64,000 nucleotides of DNA, taken from assembly GCA_037962975.1 (NCBI GenBank), contig CM075676.1:23617001-23681000 (forward strand), given 5' to 3'. Positions 24,343 to 36,216 of this stretch are shown here, piece after piece. The translations under genes were made by a program, and so were the position numbers. The DNA is from Clitoria ternatea. Lineage: Eukaryota > Streptophyta > Magnoliopsida > Fabales > Fabaceae. The notes under the pieces were generated by a model. That model had not been told where the DNA came from. It saw only the letters and a program-made list of their open reading frames with translations, and did not search any database. How positions within the stretch are numbered: position 1 is the first letter of the stretch; each line of letters starts with the position of its first letter.

Positions 24343-25799
24343 AATTTAGTGGTGAATGATAAATTAAATATATTTATGTGAATATAATTTGTTTTAGTTT
24401 CATATTGTCAAAAAATAATGAATTGGAGATAACAATTCATGTGAATGATAAATTAAATATATCAACACGTTCAACAAAACTCCTCGATACTAATATGAGC
24501 ACCTTAGGTTTTCTTTCTTAAAACACTTGGTCATACTAGTACACTACACTAGAGGTCCCTTTTATAGGGTTTAGGTACAAAGAAAGTAAGTTTCTTAAAA
24601 GGGAAACTCATCAAATGTCATAATTGCAAGTTAAAAAGAGAGAATATCTTGTAAATTCCTATTTGTCTAGGTACGACGAATCTTAGGGGAAACAAGAACC
24701 CCTAGTCTCTTGAATCCAAGTATGGGTGAGTAAAAACTAATGCAATTGTGGTTTGACACAATTGTTGAATGTTTGTCTGGGCGATATAGGGATGTGAGTT
24801 ATGTAGAACTTTTACGAGTTTCATGCTTCTAAAGTGCAATCTTCCGTGTTCGCTAAGCGAGAGGAATGTTTGAGGTATTGCCATGCTTGTGACTGGTTGG
24901 CTAACTAGGGCCCAACGCGAGATTCTTAGAGGATTGGGAGTGTTGGGGAAGATCCCAATCTTTTGACCTCAGAGCTTGGAGACTTTACCCGGAGCCACCT
25001 TTTGTCGGGCCGTAAAGTAGAGGTCTTGTTTGGAACTGCTTCGGGCCTAATCATGAGTCATAGACATCTGTTTAAAAGCATGACATACTAGGCTCGCTGA
25101 TAGTTGTTGAGTAGTGAATCATTTTCCTTCTAACAAGGAGTTTCCTCTTTCCTAAGATTCCATCATTGCTAGTGTCATAGGGCAATCATGTCATTTGTCT
25201 GTCCTCGAGCCCTTTGCTTATGTGCATTCCAATATGGGTTCTTTCTTTGCCATGTGTTGAGCTGGTGGGATGACTCAACTATCCTATGTTATGTCCCTAG
25301 GTGTACCCTTATTCTCTCTCTGTTAGATCTTATTTCCATGGTTAAGATGATGTCATCTGTCCCTTGGATGAGGGGCTAAGCTTTGAATGCTCAACTTCTT
25401 TACTTCCATTGGATTGTCCCAACACTTGCGAGATCTTTCGCCGTTGGATGGACTTGACTCTTAATCTTTTGTTGTTGAGTCATGTATACTTCATGGGTTG
25501 GTTTATTGTTATTGATCATGTTTCTCTTCTTAAACCTTAGTTGTTGGATCCTAGTGGCTACTTTTAAAGAACTACTTCTTCATTTTTTAAATGTTCCCTC
25601 TTCTTTCTTCTCCCTTCTTCTTCTTCTTCCTTTTCTTTATATACTTCCTAAACCCTATTAGCCTTTTTGTTACTTTTCTCCCCCACCATCTTTTTCTACC
25701 CTCGTCACTGTTTGCGGCATGCTCAAAGGTTGTCACTTGTTTCTTGCTAGATATTCAGGGGTTGGGGTTGCCTTAGGAGCGTGCATTCCTGATCAAGCT
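24343..25799. other. unassigned repeat-like DNA, probably LTR debris
   Basis: No protein was recognised. On the minus strand near 24560 CTATAAAAGGG is a strong TATA motif, and the plus strand has CTTTATATACTTCC near 25640. CGCTAAGCGAGAGG near 24850 resembles palindromes in the LTRs of the Tekay element at 44619. These hints suggest old LTR fragments in both orientations. Confidence 0.4.
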
Positions 25800-26128
25800 T
25801 TTTGGCCCACTTACTGGTGTGTTTTTTATACATTCCCAAAATGCACCTTTTTAGAGTTAGTTTAGTTATTTTTTTCTAGAACAAATTTTAGAATATATTT
25901 GGTTTTTAGTTAGTTTTTCTTCCTTTTTGTATTTTGACCCATTTGTGTTTGGTCTTTGTGTTTTTCAGTTTTAGGTGAAAAGGCCCCCCTTTTGGGCTCA
26001 ATTTGAAAGATAAGCATAAAGTAAGGTCAAAGGAAAGTCAAGGAAGGGTTAAAATGGGCTCAATTAAGCCCAATGCTAAGCCAGATGGTGTCCATGGTTT
26101 GCCTAGGATTCCATGACCAAGCCATGGG
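25800..26128 (+). mobile_element. probable LTR fragment interrupted by E1
   Basis: Non-coding, with segments such as TTGGGCTCAATT and AAGCCCAATGC. It stops where E1 begins. The sequence on the far side of E1 (from 36217) is also LTR-like, so both may be halves of one older element. This is inference. Confidence 0.35.
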
Positions 26129-26189
26129 TGTAACATCCCAAATTTTGTAATATTTAGAAAATTCATTCATTAAGGATTAATGGAGAAAT

Positions 26190-26640
26190 TCTGAATGAAA
26201 TTCCGAGTGAATGCTGTTTGAAATATGATATTCCGAGTGAATATGGTGCGATACCGAGTGAAGTAAGACTGAGGAAGATGTTTTCAAATGGAATTAAGAT
26301 GTTTCCGAGTGAAACATCATTAAGCAAATTATTTCTAAGTTAAGAAAATAGTGTCCGAATGAGACACTTTCGAATAAGGAAATCCGAGTGAAACAGTTCC
26401 GAGTGGAGTATCTCTGAATTGAGACTTTCCAAGTGAAATGTCTCCGAGCACGACATTTCCGAGTGGAATGATACCGAGTGAGATTATTCCAAATGGAAAG
26501 GTGTTAAGTGCGAAATTATTAATTTCTGAATGACGTGGCACCGAATAGGATATACCAAATGAGTGTGTTTCTAAATGAATAGTTCCGAGGAAAGTAAATA
26601 TCCGAGTGGTTAGTTACCGAGTGGTGAACTTCATTAAATT
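26190..26640 (+). repeat. 15-bp minisatellite in E1 LTR (unit like TTCCGAGTGAAATGT)
   Basis: CCGAGTG or close variants recur every 15 bases, or multiples, through most of this block. The most regular run is 26379-26513. Because the period is a multiple of three, the minus strand reads as a five-residue repeat (LGxxS/P). The same array is in the right LTR at about 33130-33600. Confidence 0.85.
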
Positions 26641-27225
26641 TATGATCGAGTCGATATTTAATAATGACCAAAAACTTGTACTCGGGTTTGTCTTCGGAAT
26701 TGTCCTTGACCCCGAGTGATTCTTTTGAATAGAAAGACTTCCGAGAGAGAGTTGACTTCAAATTCCGAGTGATTTAGATAGAAGATTTCCGAGTGATGTA
26801 AGCAGAAGATTGACTCGGACATAAATATACCCGAGTATGTTTGAATACGATATTATTGTGTGGGATACTTCCGAGGAAAGAAAGCCGAGTGTTCCATGGG
26901 ATGGAACCTTTCCTCCGAATGAAGGAATTTTGAGCGGGCAGGGGCTGTGATAAACCTTCTTGGAAAGATATGCCCAGAAGGCTGAAACCGAGTCGGAATA
27001 TACTAAAAACCGAGTCGGAATTAACGATTATTTTAGTTACTGAAGCTTTACACGTCAATCTGTTCTTCTACTTTCTAACAGCTTCACTTTTCAAGATATT
27101 TTCTAAGTATGGGACCCTTTCTTATATGCTGTCCCTTTTCATTAAATGCTTATTCCTTATTCATCATCTGAAGAAAACGTACAGCAGAGATCTTTTTATT
27201 GTTCACGTCTATTTTGCATGGACAA

Positions 27226-27233
27226 TATAAATA
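27226..27233 (+). promoter_or_regulatory. E1 left LTR TATA box
   Basis: TATAAATA occurs about 1.1 kb into the LTR, with an identical copy in the right LTR at 34157-34164. It is the probable retrotransposon promoter. Confidence 0.55.
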
Positions 27234-28425
27234 TCAACTACTGTTAGATCAATTAAAGACTTTTGGAAAGTGAATATCATCCACAATCTTTCTCTTTAAA
27301 CTCTTGTTAAAAGCCATTCACGAAGAAGGAATCAAACTCCATTTCTTCTCTTTACGAAGAAATCTCTGAACTGGCACGAAACTGAAATTCCAGTTGGAAT
27401 TTACAAGCTGTGAATTGGAATATAACTTTAAGAGTTGCAAGAACTCTTTATTCCAGGTAGGGGGAGCGTTACATTTCAAATAGATAGTTTATGAATGGAT
27501 ATGGGGTATTATTTTGTGTATATGTGATATGTGCATGCATTATTGTATCAGACCCCAATTATATGACGTTTTATGTTTTCATAATTTCCATTCATATTGC
27601 TGATATTAACATGAGATTGATGATGATGATATGGATGATGATTCATGAATTTTTCATGATATCTATGTATATGCTTGAGATGCATGTGTGATGGTGTTTT
27701 GGCCCGTGGCACTCACCGTTGTCACTGAGAGTGATGGTGTCACATTGGGTGTAAACGGTTTGGTACCAGTAAAACGGCCGGTTCAGCTGAGAGCTGAGTT
27801 ATAGCTCGGGGAGCTAGTGTTGCAACACAATTAAAAGACTTAATAATGGACTATCCGAGTGAATACCTGTGTGCATTGATATATATGTTGTTGAGAATAG
27901 CATATTGTTTATGTTGTTCCATATGACTCGGTATATGTTATTTGTATAGTTATGGATTGGACTTTTAATCCAATTCAACAACTATTATTTGATATGTTTA
28001 TGCTCACCCCCTACTTATTATTTTTACAGTGGATAGAGGACACAGTGATGGCGTTTGAAGTCACTCAACCGACTGAAGCATTATGTATTAGTATGCACAA
28101 TACATAGTGTACATAGTTATTTGAGTAGAAGCCTTGGCCGGCTCTTGTGATTATCGAGTGATGTATTTTATTTGTACTATAAAGTGGTCGGTCGGCTTTT
28201 GTAAAGTAACAATGATATTATTAAGTCAGATTTTGTTTAGCTCTTGGAAATAATTGTGAAAAATTAAATTGTGTTTACTTGTTTTTTTAAAATAAGCCGG
28301 TCGGACTGAGGTGTAACCGGCACCGGTTGGTGGAATCCGACTCCTGTTTTAGAAATTTTAAAGTAATTGCAAAAAATTTATTTGATGTATTAAAAATTAT
28401 TTTAAAAATTAAGGATGTTATATTT

Positions 28426-28437
28426 TGGTATCAGAGC
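28426..28437 (+). other. E1 primer-binding site
   Basis: TGGTATCAGAGC, three bases after the LTR, is complementary to the 3' end of initiator Met tRNA. Confidence 0.85.
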
Positions 28438-28601
28438 AGACTTGAAAAGTCCAAGGCCAAGGTTAATCTACTAAATGCTATGATTGAGTGAAATCATATC
28501 ACTGTTGTTGTTGTGTAATGTAGTTGAGGAAATCAACTATAAATAAATTGTTTTCACATTCATGAGTGGTACTAAAGTATGATGATTATTTCAGGATAAG
28601 A

Positions 28602-31600
28602 ATGGACCCTCATGGTATGGACGCAATGGCTGCTGCCTTTCATCGTGTGGCTGATATTCTAGAAAGGCAGAATCAGCCCCAGCCGAGTGACAATCAAAGC
28701 ATTGATTGTTTCTTGAAAAGAAAACTGACTGAATTCCATGGAGGATTTCAGCCTGATCAAGCTTATGCCTGGATCCAGAACCTTGAACGGATCTTTGGCA
28801 GTTTGCAGTGCTCTGAAGCCCAGAAGATGGAGTACGCTGTTTTTATGCTTCGAAAAGAAGCTGAAAACTGGTGGAGAATGGCAAAAGGCCGATTGGTTGC
28901 CATGGGGACTAAGCTGAACTGGGAAAATTTCAAGGAATGTTTCTTTGAGAAATATTTCCCAAACACAGTTAGGAGTCAAAAGGAACTGGAATTTATGGAA
29001 CTTCGACAAGGCAATATGAGTGTTGAAGAATATGCGGCAAAATTTGAGGAGCTGTGCCTGTTCTATCCTCCTTTCCAGATGTCGGGCACAGAAGGTTCAA
29101 AATGTATCAAATTTGAGAGTGGTTTAAACCCAAAGATTAAGAAAGCTTTCCGACACCAGGAGATTAGAAGCTTTCCGATCCTTGTTAATAAATACAGAAT
29201 ATATGAGGAGGACGATAAAGCTTCAACTGGCTCGAGCAGTAAGTCGGACAGTTCTTCAAGGTTACCACCAATCAGCTTTAAGAAGCAAGGAAAGTTTGTT
29301 AGAGGAGAATCTTCCTCTAAATCCAGAGGTCGAGGGAATGCTGGTGGCCGACTGGTGAATAGACCGAGAGATATCAAATGCTTTAGATGTGGGGGCAATC
29401 ACTATGCTAAGAATTGTAACAAAGATGAGGACGTTATTTGCTACCATTGCAATGAGAAAGGACATGTCCATCCTAACTGTCCTTTTCTCCAACCGACTAA
29501 ATCACATGCCAGTGTAAACCGTGGAGGCTTCAGAGGACGAGGCCATGGAAACGGTAACAGAGGAGGAAGAGGCAATGGGGAACGTGGCAACAATTCTATA
29601 ATGCCGAGGAACGATCGGGCTGGAAGTTCTAGTTCACCGGCAGCAGGCCGAGTGTATGCTACCACTGTGGAAGAAGCTGCTCAAGCCAACGACTTGGTTC
29701 AAAGTAAGTGCTTACTTAGGAATACTATTCTTGACGTGGTGTTTGACTCGGGTGCAACTCACTCGTTTATTTCTAATGATTGTGTCATGCGAATGAGATT
29801 GCCTGTTGTTACCATGAATCGGCCATTAAATGTGTCTAATCCGACTGATGCAAAATTGTGGACTTCCATGATGTGTGAGAACGTATCTTTCACTCTCGGT
29901 GATAGGGATTTTACTGCTAATTTAATATGTCTACCTTTGAGAGGTCTTAACATCATTCTCGGTATGGATTGGCTATCAGCCAATAAAGTCCTGGTTGACT
30001 GTCGGAATCGGCAAGTAATTTTTCCTAAACAAAAAGCCGATGAATATGAAATCCAAGGTATATCTCAATTGCTTATGCTATTTTGTATGGTTGATGGGAA
30101 GAGTGAGTCTCGAATTTGAGATATTCCTATTGTTTGTGATTTTCCCGAGTTATTCTCGGAGGATGTACCTGGTGTTCCTCCCGATAGAGAGATTGAGTTC
30201 TCTATTGATTTAATCCCTAGAGCCGAGCCAGTCTCCAGAGCTCCTTATAGAATGTCCCCGATTGAGCTGGCTGAGCTAAAGAAGCAAGTTGATGAGCTGC
30301 TCGAAAAACAATTTATCTGACCGAGTGTATCACCGTGGGGTGCTCCGGTGTTACTCGTCAAGAAAAAGGATGGTGGCATACGGTTATGTATTGATTACCG
30401 CCAATTGAATAAGCTGACCATCAAAAATAAATACCCATTGCCTAGGATCGACGATTTAATTGATCAGCTACGTGGTGCATCGGTCTTTTCAAAAATTGAC
30501 TTACGGTCGGGATACCACCAGATCCGAGTGAAAGCTACCGATATTCCTAAAACGGCATTCAGGACCCGATATGGTCACTATGAATACGTAGTAATGCCGT
30601 TCGGAGTGACAAATGCTCCGGCTGTGTTCATGAATTATATGAACAATATTTTTCATTCTTACTTGGATTGGTTTGTGGTGATATTTATTGATGATATATT
30701 AGTTTACTCAAAGTCTTATGAAGAGCATAAAGAGCATCTCCGATTGGTACTCCAAGTGTTGAAGGAGAAGAAATTGTTTGCCAAATTGTCTAAGTGTGAA
30801 TTCTGGGTGGATAGAATTCAATTCCTAGGTCACGTCATTTCCAGAGAAGGTGTCTCGGTAGATCCTTCAAAGGTTGAAGCTGTAATGATTTGGGAGAGGC
30901 CTAAGTCGATTACTAAGGTCAGAAGTTTTCTGGGTTTAGCCGGTTACTACCAGAGATTCATTGAGGGGTTCTCCAAAATTGCTTTGCCATTGACTAAGCT
31001 AACCCGGAAAGATGTCCCTTTTGTGTGGTCCTCCGAGTGCGAGCAGAGTTTTCAAGAATTGAAAATCCGATTGACTTTTACTCTTGTATTGGCTTTGCCA
31101 AATTTGCAGGAAAGCTTTGTAGTTTTCTGTGATACATCCGGACTCGGCCTAGGATATGTGCTGATGCAGAATGGCTGAGTGATTGCTTACGCTTCACGAC
31201 AATTACGACCACACGAGCAAAACTACCCGACCCATGATATGGAATTGGCAGCAGTGGTCTTTGCACTGAAAATTTGGAGGCACTATCTTTATGGCTCTAA
31301 GTTTGAAGTGTATAGTGACCACAAGAGTCTGAAATATCTGTTTGATCAAAAGAAATTGAATATGAGGCAGAGGAGGTGGATTGAATTCTTGAAAGATTAT
31401 GACTTCGACTTGAAATACCACCCAGGAAAGGCCAATGTTGTAGCCGACGCCTTGAGTCGGAAGTCCATTCACATGGCGACAATGATGGTTAAAGAGATGG
31501 AGTTGCTTGAACAATTCCGAGACATGAATTTGCAAGTAGATGTATCTTCGTCTGGGAAAGTAACTCTCGGTACATTAAAGATAGCTAATGAATTTTTGAA

Positions 31601-33011
31601 GATTGTTTATGTACAGCAAATAACCGATTCTTATTTAGCCGAGATAAAAGAAACTCAGGCTAAAGGTAAAGATTTATTTCTAACCGAGGGCTCAGACGGT
31701 ATTTACCAAGTGAAAGGTCAGATTTATGTACCTAACTCGGAAGATTTACGACGATCGGTGCTTAATGAGGCACATAAAAGCATGCTAAGTATTCATCCGG
31801 GTACTACTAAGATGGATCATGATTTGAAGTTGCATTTTTGGTGGCCCGGAATAAAGAAAGATGTAGTTGACTTTGTGGCCCATTGCATAATTTGTCAAAA
31901 AGCAAAGGTTGAGCATCAAAAACTGACCGGTGGTTTACAACCTTTGGAAATTCCCGTGTGGAAGTGGGATGCTATAGCTATGGATTTTGTAATAGGATTA
32001 CCAAGGACTCAGAGTGGTCATGATGTTATTTGGGTTATCATGGACCGATTGACAAAGTCTGCACACTTCTTGCCGATCAAATTGAGTTATTCCTTGCCAA
32101 GACTAGCACAATTGTACATTAGCGAGATAGTCCGATTGCATGGTGTTCCATCTTCGATTGTGTCGGATAGGGATCCGATGTTTACTTCCCGATTTTGGGG
32201 AAGTCTGCATCAGGAGTTAGGTTCGAAGCTCCGATTGAGTTTGGCCTATCACCCTCAAACAGATGGGCAATCTGAGCGGACTATCCAGAGTTTGGAGGAC
32301 TTGTTGAGGTCCTGTGTGCTAGAGCATGGTGGAAGCTGGGAACAATACCTTCCACTGGTCGAATTCACTTATAATCATAGTAGCATCGGTATGGCTCCCT
32401 ATGAAACTTTATATGGAAGAAAATGCCAAACTCTTCTTTGTTGGTCGGAATCGGGTGAGAATCTAATGTTAGGACCAGAGATTGTGCAGCAGACCTCTGA
32501 GAAAATCCAAATGATCAAAGACAAAATGAAAGCATCCCAAGACCGTCAAAAGAGCTATTATGACAACCGGACGAAGCCGATTGAATTTCAGATCGGTGAT
32601 AAAGTCTTTTTGAAAGTCTCTCCAAGCAAAGGCATTGGAAGGGCATTGAAAAGCAAGAAGTTAAGTCCAAGATATATTGGTCCGTATGAAATATTGAAGA
32701 GAGTCGGACCTGTAGCCTATCAAATTGCATTGCCTTCTCATTTAGCAAATTTACATAGCGTATTTCACGTTTCTCAATTGAAAAAGTACTTGTCGGATCC
32801 TACTCAAGAAATACCGGATGATGATGTTGAAATCCAAGAAAACCTGACCACTATAGCCGAGCCCACTAGTATAGTGGACCAATCGGTGAAACAATTGAGA
32901 AACAAGAATGTCCAATTGGTCAAGGTTGCATGGCAGCAGGATCAGAGTATCATGCATACTTGGGAACGAGAAGACGCTATGAGGGAACAATATCCCGAGT
33001 TATTTCATTGA
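28602..33011 (+). pseudogene. E1 gag-pol polyprotein (three internal stops)
   Basis: A single frame runs from ATG 28602 to TGA 33009-33011, about 1470 codons. In order it shows: gag core (AENWWRMAKGRL, YFPNTVRSQKELEF), two CCHC knuckles (CFRCGGNHYAKNC and CYHCNEKGHVHPNC) at about residues 260-290, aspartic protease DSGATHSF near 381, RT with FIDDILVYS near 696, RNase H (ELAAVVFALKIWRHYLYG), HHCC finger (IHPGTTKM...CIICQKAK) near 1063, integrase (AMDFVIGLP, VSDRDPMF, YHPQTDGQSER), and a C-terminal chromodomain-like segment (VFHVSQLKKY...VKVAWQQ...WEREDAMREQYPELF). In-frame TGA stops lie at 30117, 30318 and 31176. The last two fall on conserved Arg (CGA) codons. Start chosen as the first ATG before the conserved gag. 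Confidence 0.88.
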
Positions 33012-33032
33012 TGTATGATTCTTGTATTTAAA

Positions 33033-33046
33033 TTTCGAGGATGAAA
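33033..33046 (+). other. pre-PPT palindrome of E1
   Basis: TTTCGAGGATGAAA lies between the pol stop and the polypurine tract. Equivalent motifs stand before the PPT of E2 and E3. Confidence 0.6.
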
Positions 33047-33053
33047 TTTTTGT

Positions 33054-33066
33054 AGGAGGGGAGAAA
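33054..33066 (+). other. E1 polypurine tract
   Basis: AGGAGGGGAGAAA lies immediately before the right LTR and would prime plus-strand synthesis. Confidence 0.8.
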
Positions 33067-35357
33067 TGTAACATCCCAAATTTTGTAATATTTAGAAAAT
33101 TCATTCATTAAGGATTAATGGAGAAATTATGAATGAAATTCCAAGTGAATGCTGTTTGAAATATGATATTCCGAGTGAATATGGTGCGATACCGAGTGAA
33201 GTAAGACCGAGGAAGATGTTTTCAAATGGAATTAAGATGTTTTAGAGTGAAACATCATTAAGCAAATTATTTCTAAGTTAAGAAAATAGTGTCCGAATGA
33301 GACACTTTCGAATAAGGAAATCCGAGTGAAACAGTTCCGAGTGGAGTATCTCCGAATTGAGACTTTCCAAGTGAAATGTCTCCGAGCATGACATTTCTGA
33401 GTGGAATGATACCGAGTGAGATTATTCCAAATGGAAAGGTGTTAAGTGCGAAATTATTAATTTCTGAATGATATGGCACCGAATAGGATATACCGAATGA
33501 GTGTGTTTCTAAATGAATAGTTCCGAGTGAACAATTCCCGAGGAAAGTAAATATCCGAGTGGTTAGTTACCGAGTGGTGAACTTCATTAAATTTATGATC
33601 GAGTCGATATTTAATAATGACCAAAAACTTGTACTCGAGTTTGTCTTCGGAATTGTCCTTGACCCCGAGTGATTCTTTTGAATGGAAAGACTTCCGAGAG
33701 AGAGTTGACTTCAAATTCCAAGTGATTTAGATAGAAGATTTCCGAGTGATGTAAGCAGAAGATTGACTCGGACATAAATATACCCGAGTATGTTTGAATG
33801 CGATATTATTGTGTGGGATACTTCCGAGGAAAGAAAGCCGAGTGTTCCATGGGATGGAACCTTTCCTCCGAATGAAGGAATTCTGAGCGGGCAGGGGCTG
33901 TGATAAACCTTCTCAGAAAGATATGCCCAGAAGGCTGAAACCGAGTCGGAATTAACAATTATTTTAGTTACTGAAGCTTTACACGTCAATCTGTTCTTTT
34001 ACTTTCTAGCAGCTTCACTTTTCAAGATATTTTCTAAGTATGCGACCCTTTCTTATGTGCTGTCCTTTTTCATTAAATGCTTATTCCTTATTCATCATCT
34101 GAAGAAAACGTACAGCAGAGATCTTTTTATTGTTCACGTCTATTTTGCATGGACAATATAAATATCAACTACTGTTAGATCAATTAAAGACTTTTGGAAA
34201 GTGAAAAACATCATCCACAATCTTTCTCTTTAAACTCTTGTTAAAAGCCATTAACGAAGAAGGAATCAAACTTCATTTCTTCTCTTTACGAAGAAATCTC
34301 TGAACTGGCACGAAACTGAAATTTCAGTAAGAATTTACAAGCTGTGAATTGGAATATAACTTTAAGAGCTGCAAGAACTCTTTATTCCAGGTAGGGGGAG
34401 CGTTACATTTCAAATAGATAGTTTATGAATGGATATAGGGTATTATTTTGTGTATATGTGATATGTGCATGCATTATTGTATCAGACCCCAATTATATGA
34501 CGTTTTATATTTTCATAATTTCCATTCATATTGCTGATATTAACATGAGATTGATGATGATGATATGGATGATGATTCATGAATTTTTCATGATATCTAT
34601 GTATATGCTTGAGATGCATGTGTGATGGTGTTTTGGCCCGTGGCACTCACCGTTGTCACTAAAAAGTGATGGTGTCACATAAGGGTGTAAGCGGTTTGGT
34701 ACCAGTAAAACAGCCGGTTCAGCTGAGAGCTGAGTTATGGCTCGGGGAGCTAGTGTTGCAACATAATTAAAAGACTTAATAATGGACTATCCGAGTGAAT
34801 ACCTGTGTGCACTGATATATATGTTGTTGAGAATAGCATATTGTTTATGTTGTTCCATATGGCTCGGTATATGTTATTTGTATAGTTATGGATTGGACTT
34901 TTAATCCAATTCAATAACTATTATTTGATATGTTTATGCTCACCCCTACTTATTATTTTTACAGTGGATAGAGGACACAGTGATGGCGTTTGAAGTCACT
35001 CAACCGACTGGAGCATTATGTATTAGTATGCACAATACATAGTGTACATAGTTATTTGAGTAGAAGCCTTGGCCGGCTCTTGTGATTACTGAGTGATGTA
35101 TTTTATTTGTACTATAAAGTGGCCGATCGGCTTTTGTAAAGTAACAATGATATTATTAAGTCAGATTTTGTTTAGCTCTTGGAAATAATTATGAAAAATT
35201 AAATTATGTTTACTTGTTTTTTTAAAATAAGCCGGTCGGACTGAGGTGTAACCGGCACCGGTTGGTGGAACCCGACTCCTATTTTAGAAATTTTAAAGTA
35301 ATTGCGTAAAATTTATTTGATGTATTAAAAATTATTTTAAAAATTAAGGATGTTATA
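33067..35357 (+). repeat. E1 right LTR (2291 bp), also 5' LTR of a truncated second unit
   Basis: It begins TGTAACATCCC and ends GGATGTTATA like the left LTR. It is followed by its own primer site and gag, so it acts as the 3' LTR of E1 and the 5' LTR of the partial copy. Relative to the left LTR it gains one 15-bp unit near 33530 and lacks a 22-bp segment near 33950. Confidence 0.9.
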
Positions 35358-35360
35358 TTT

Positions 35361-35372
35361 TGGTATCAGAGC
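35361..35372 (+). other. primer-binding site of the partial second unit
   Basis: TGGTATCAGAGC stands three bases after the LTR, as in E1. Confidence 0.8.
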
Positions 35373-35536
35373 AGACTTGTAAAGTCCAAGGCCAAGGTTA
35401 ATCTACTAAATGCTATGATTGAGTGAAATCATATCACTGTTGTTGTTGTGTAATGTAGTTGAGGAAATCAACTATAAATAAATTGCTTTCATATTCATGA
35501 GTGGTACTAAAGTATGATGATTATTTCAGGATAAGA

Positions 35537-36195
35537 ATGGACCCTCATGGTATGGACGCAATGGCTGCTGCCTTTTAGCGTGTGGCTGATATTCTAGAAA
35601 GGCAGAATCAGCCCTAGCCGAGTGACAATCAAAGCATTGATTGTTTCTTGAAAAGAAAACTGACTGAATTCCATGGAGGATTTCAGCCTGATCAAGCTTA
35701 TGTCTGGATCCAGAACCTTGAATGGATCTTTGGCAGTTTGCAGTGTTCTGAAGCACAGGAGGTGGAGTACGCTGTTTTTATGCTTCGAAAAGAAGCTGAA
35801 AACTGGTGGAGAATGGCAAAAGGCCGATTGGTTACCATGGGGACTAAGCTGAACTGGGAAAATTTCAAGGAGTGTTTCCTTGAGAAATATTTCCCAAACA
35901 CAATTAGGAGTCAAAAGGAACTGGAATTTATGGAACTTCGACAAGGTAATATGAGTGTTGAAGAATATGCGGCAAAATTTGAGGAGTTGTGCCTGTTCTA
36001 TCCTCCTTTCCAGATGCCGGGCACAGAAGGTTCAAAATGTATCAAATTTGAGAGTGGTTTGAACCCAAAGATTAAGAAAGCTTTCCGACACCAGGAGATT
36101 AGAAGCTTTCTGATCCTTGTTAATAAATGCAGAATATATGAGGAGGACGATAAAGCTTCAACCGGCTCGAGCAGTAAGTCGGACAGTTCTTCAAG
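35537..36195 (+). pseudogene. truncated second gag copy of the E1 family
   Basis: It matches E1 gag base for base over most of its length. It carries TAG stops at 35576 (CAT in E1) and 35615 (CAG in E1), then reads openly from about 35648 through YFPNTIRSQKELEF and YAAKFEELCLFYPPFQ. Homology to E1 stops at TTCTTCAAG (36195), before the zinc knuckles. Protease, RT and integrase are absent. Confidence 0.85.
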
Positions 36196-36216
36196 CTTCA
36201 AGTCGGACAGTAAGTC
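36196..36216. other. filler DNA at the truncation junction
   Basis: After E1 homology ends, the sequence repeats AGTCGGACAG and CAGTAAGTC, both present 20-40 bases upstream. Unrelated LTR-like DNA then begins. This looks like templated filler from end-joining repair. Confidence 0.5.

Larger units (their letters stand above)
26129..28422 (+). repeat. E1 left LTR (2294 bp)
   Basis: It begins TGTAACATCCC and ends GGATGTTATA; the usual ...TTACA end has decayed by one C to T change. It aligns along its length to 33067-35357 with few differences, including one 15-bp unit and one 22-bp segment. Confidence 0.92.
26129..35357 (+). mobile_element. E1: Ty3/gypsy retrotransposon, Tekay/Del chromovirus type
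   Basis: A full LTR-internal-LTR unit: LTRs at 26129-28422 and 33067-35357, an initiator-Met primer site, one gag-pol frame, and a polypurine tract. Gene order gag-protease-RT-RNase H-integrase, the C-terminal chromodomain-like segment and the 2.3-kb LTRs fit the Tekay/Del lineage. The coding frame carries three stops, so it is not autonomous now. A second, partial internal region follows the right LTR (35358-36195). Confidence 0.9.

Noticed and set aside
24702..25776. Possible small genes between S2P and E1
   Set aside because: The frames are short and unlike known proteins, and TATA-like motifs on both strands fit LTR debris better.
27491..27691. 66-codon hydrophobic, Met-rich open frame present in both E1 LTRs
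   Set aside because: It repeats because the LTRs are copies; composition reflects an ATGATG-rich stretch and no homologue is known to me.
28659..29009. Minus-strand open frames opposite E1 gag
   Set aside because: They are antisense shadows of a gag whose motifs are clear on the plus strand.
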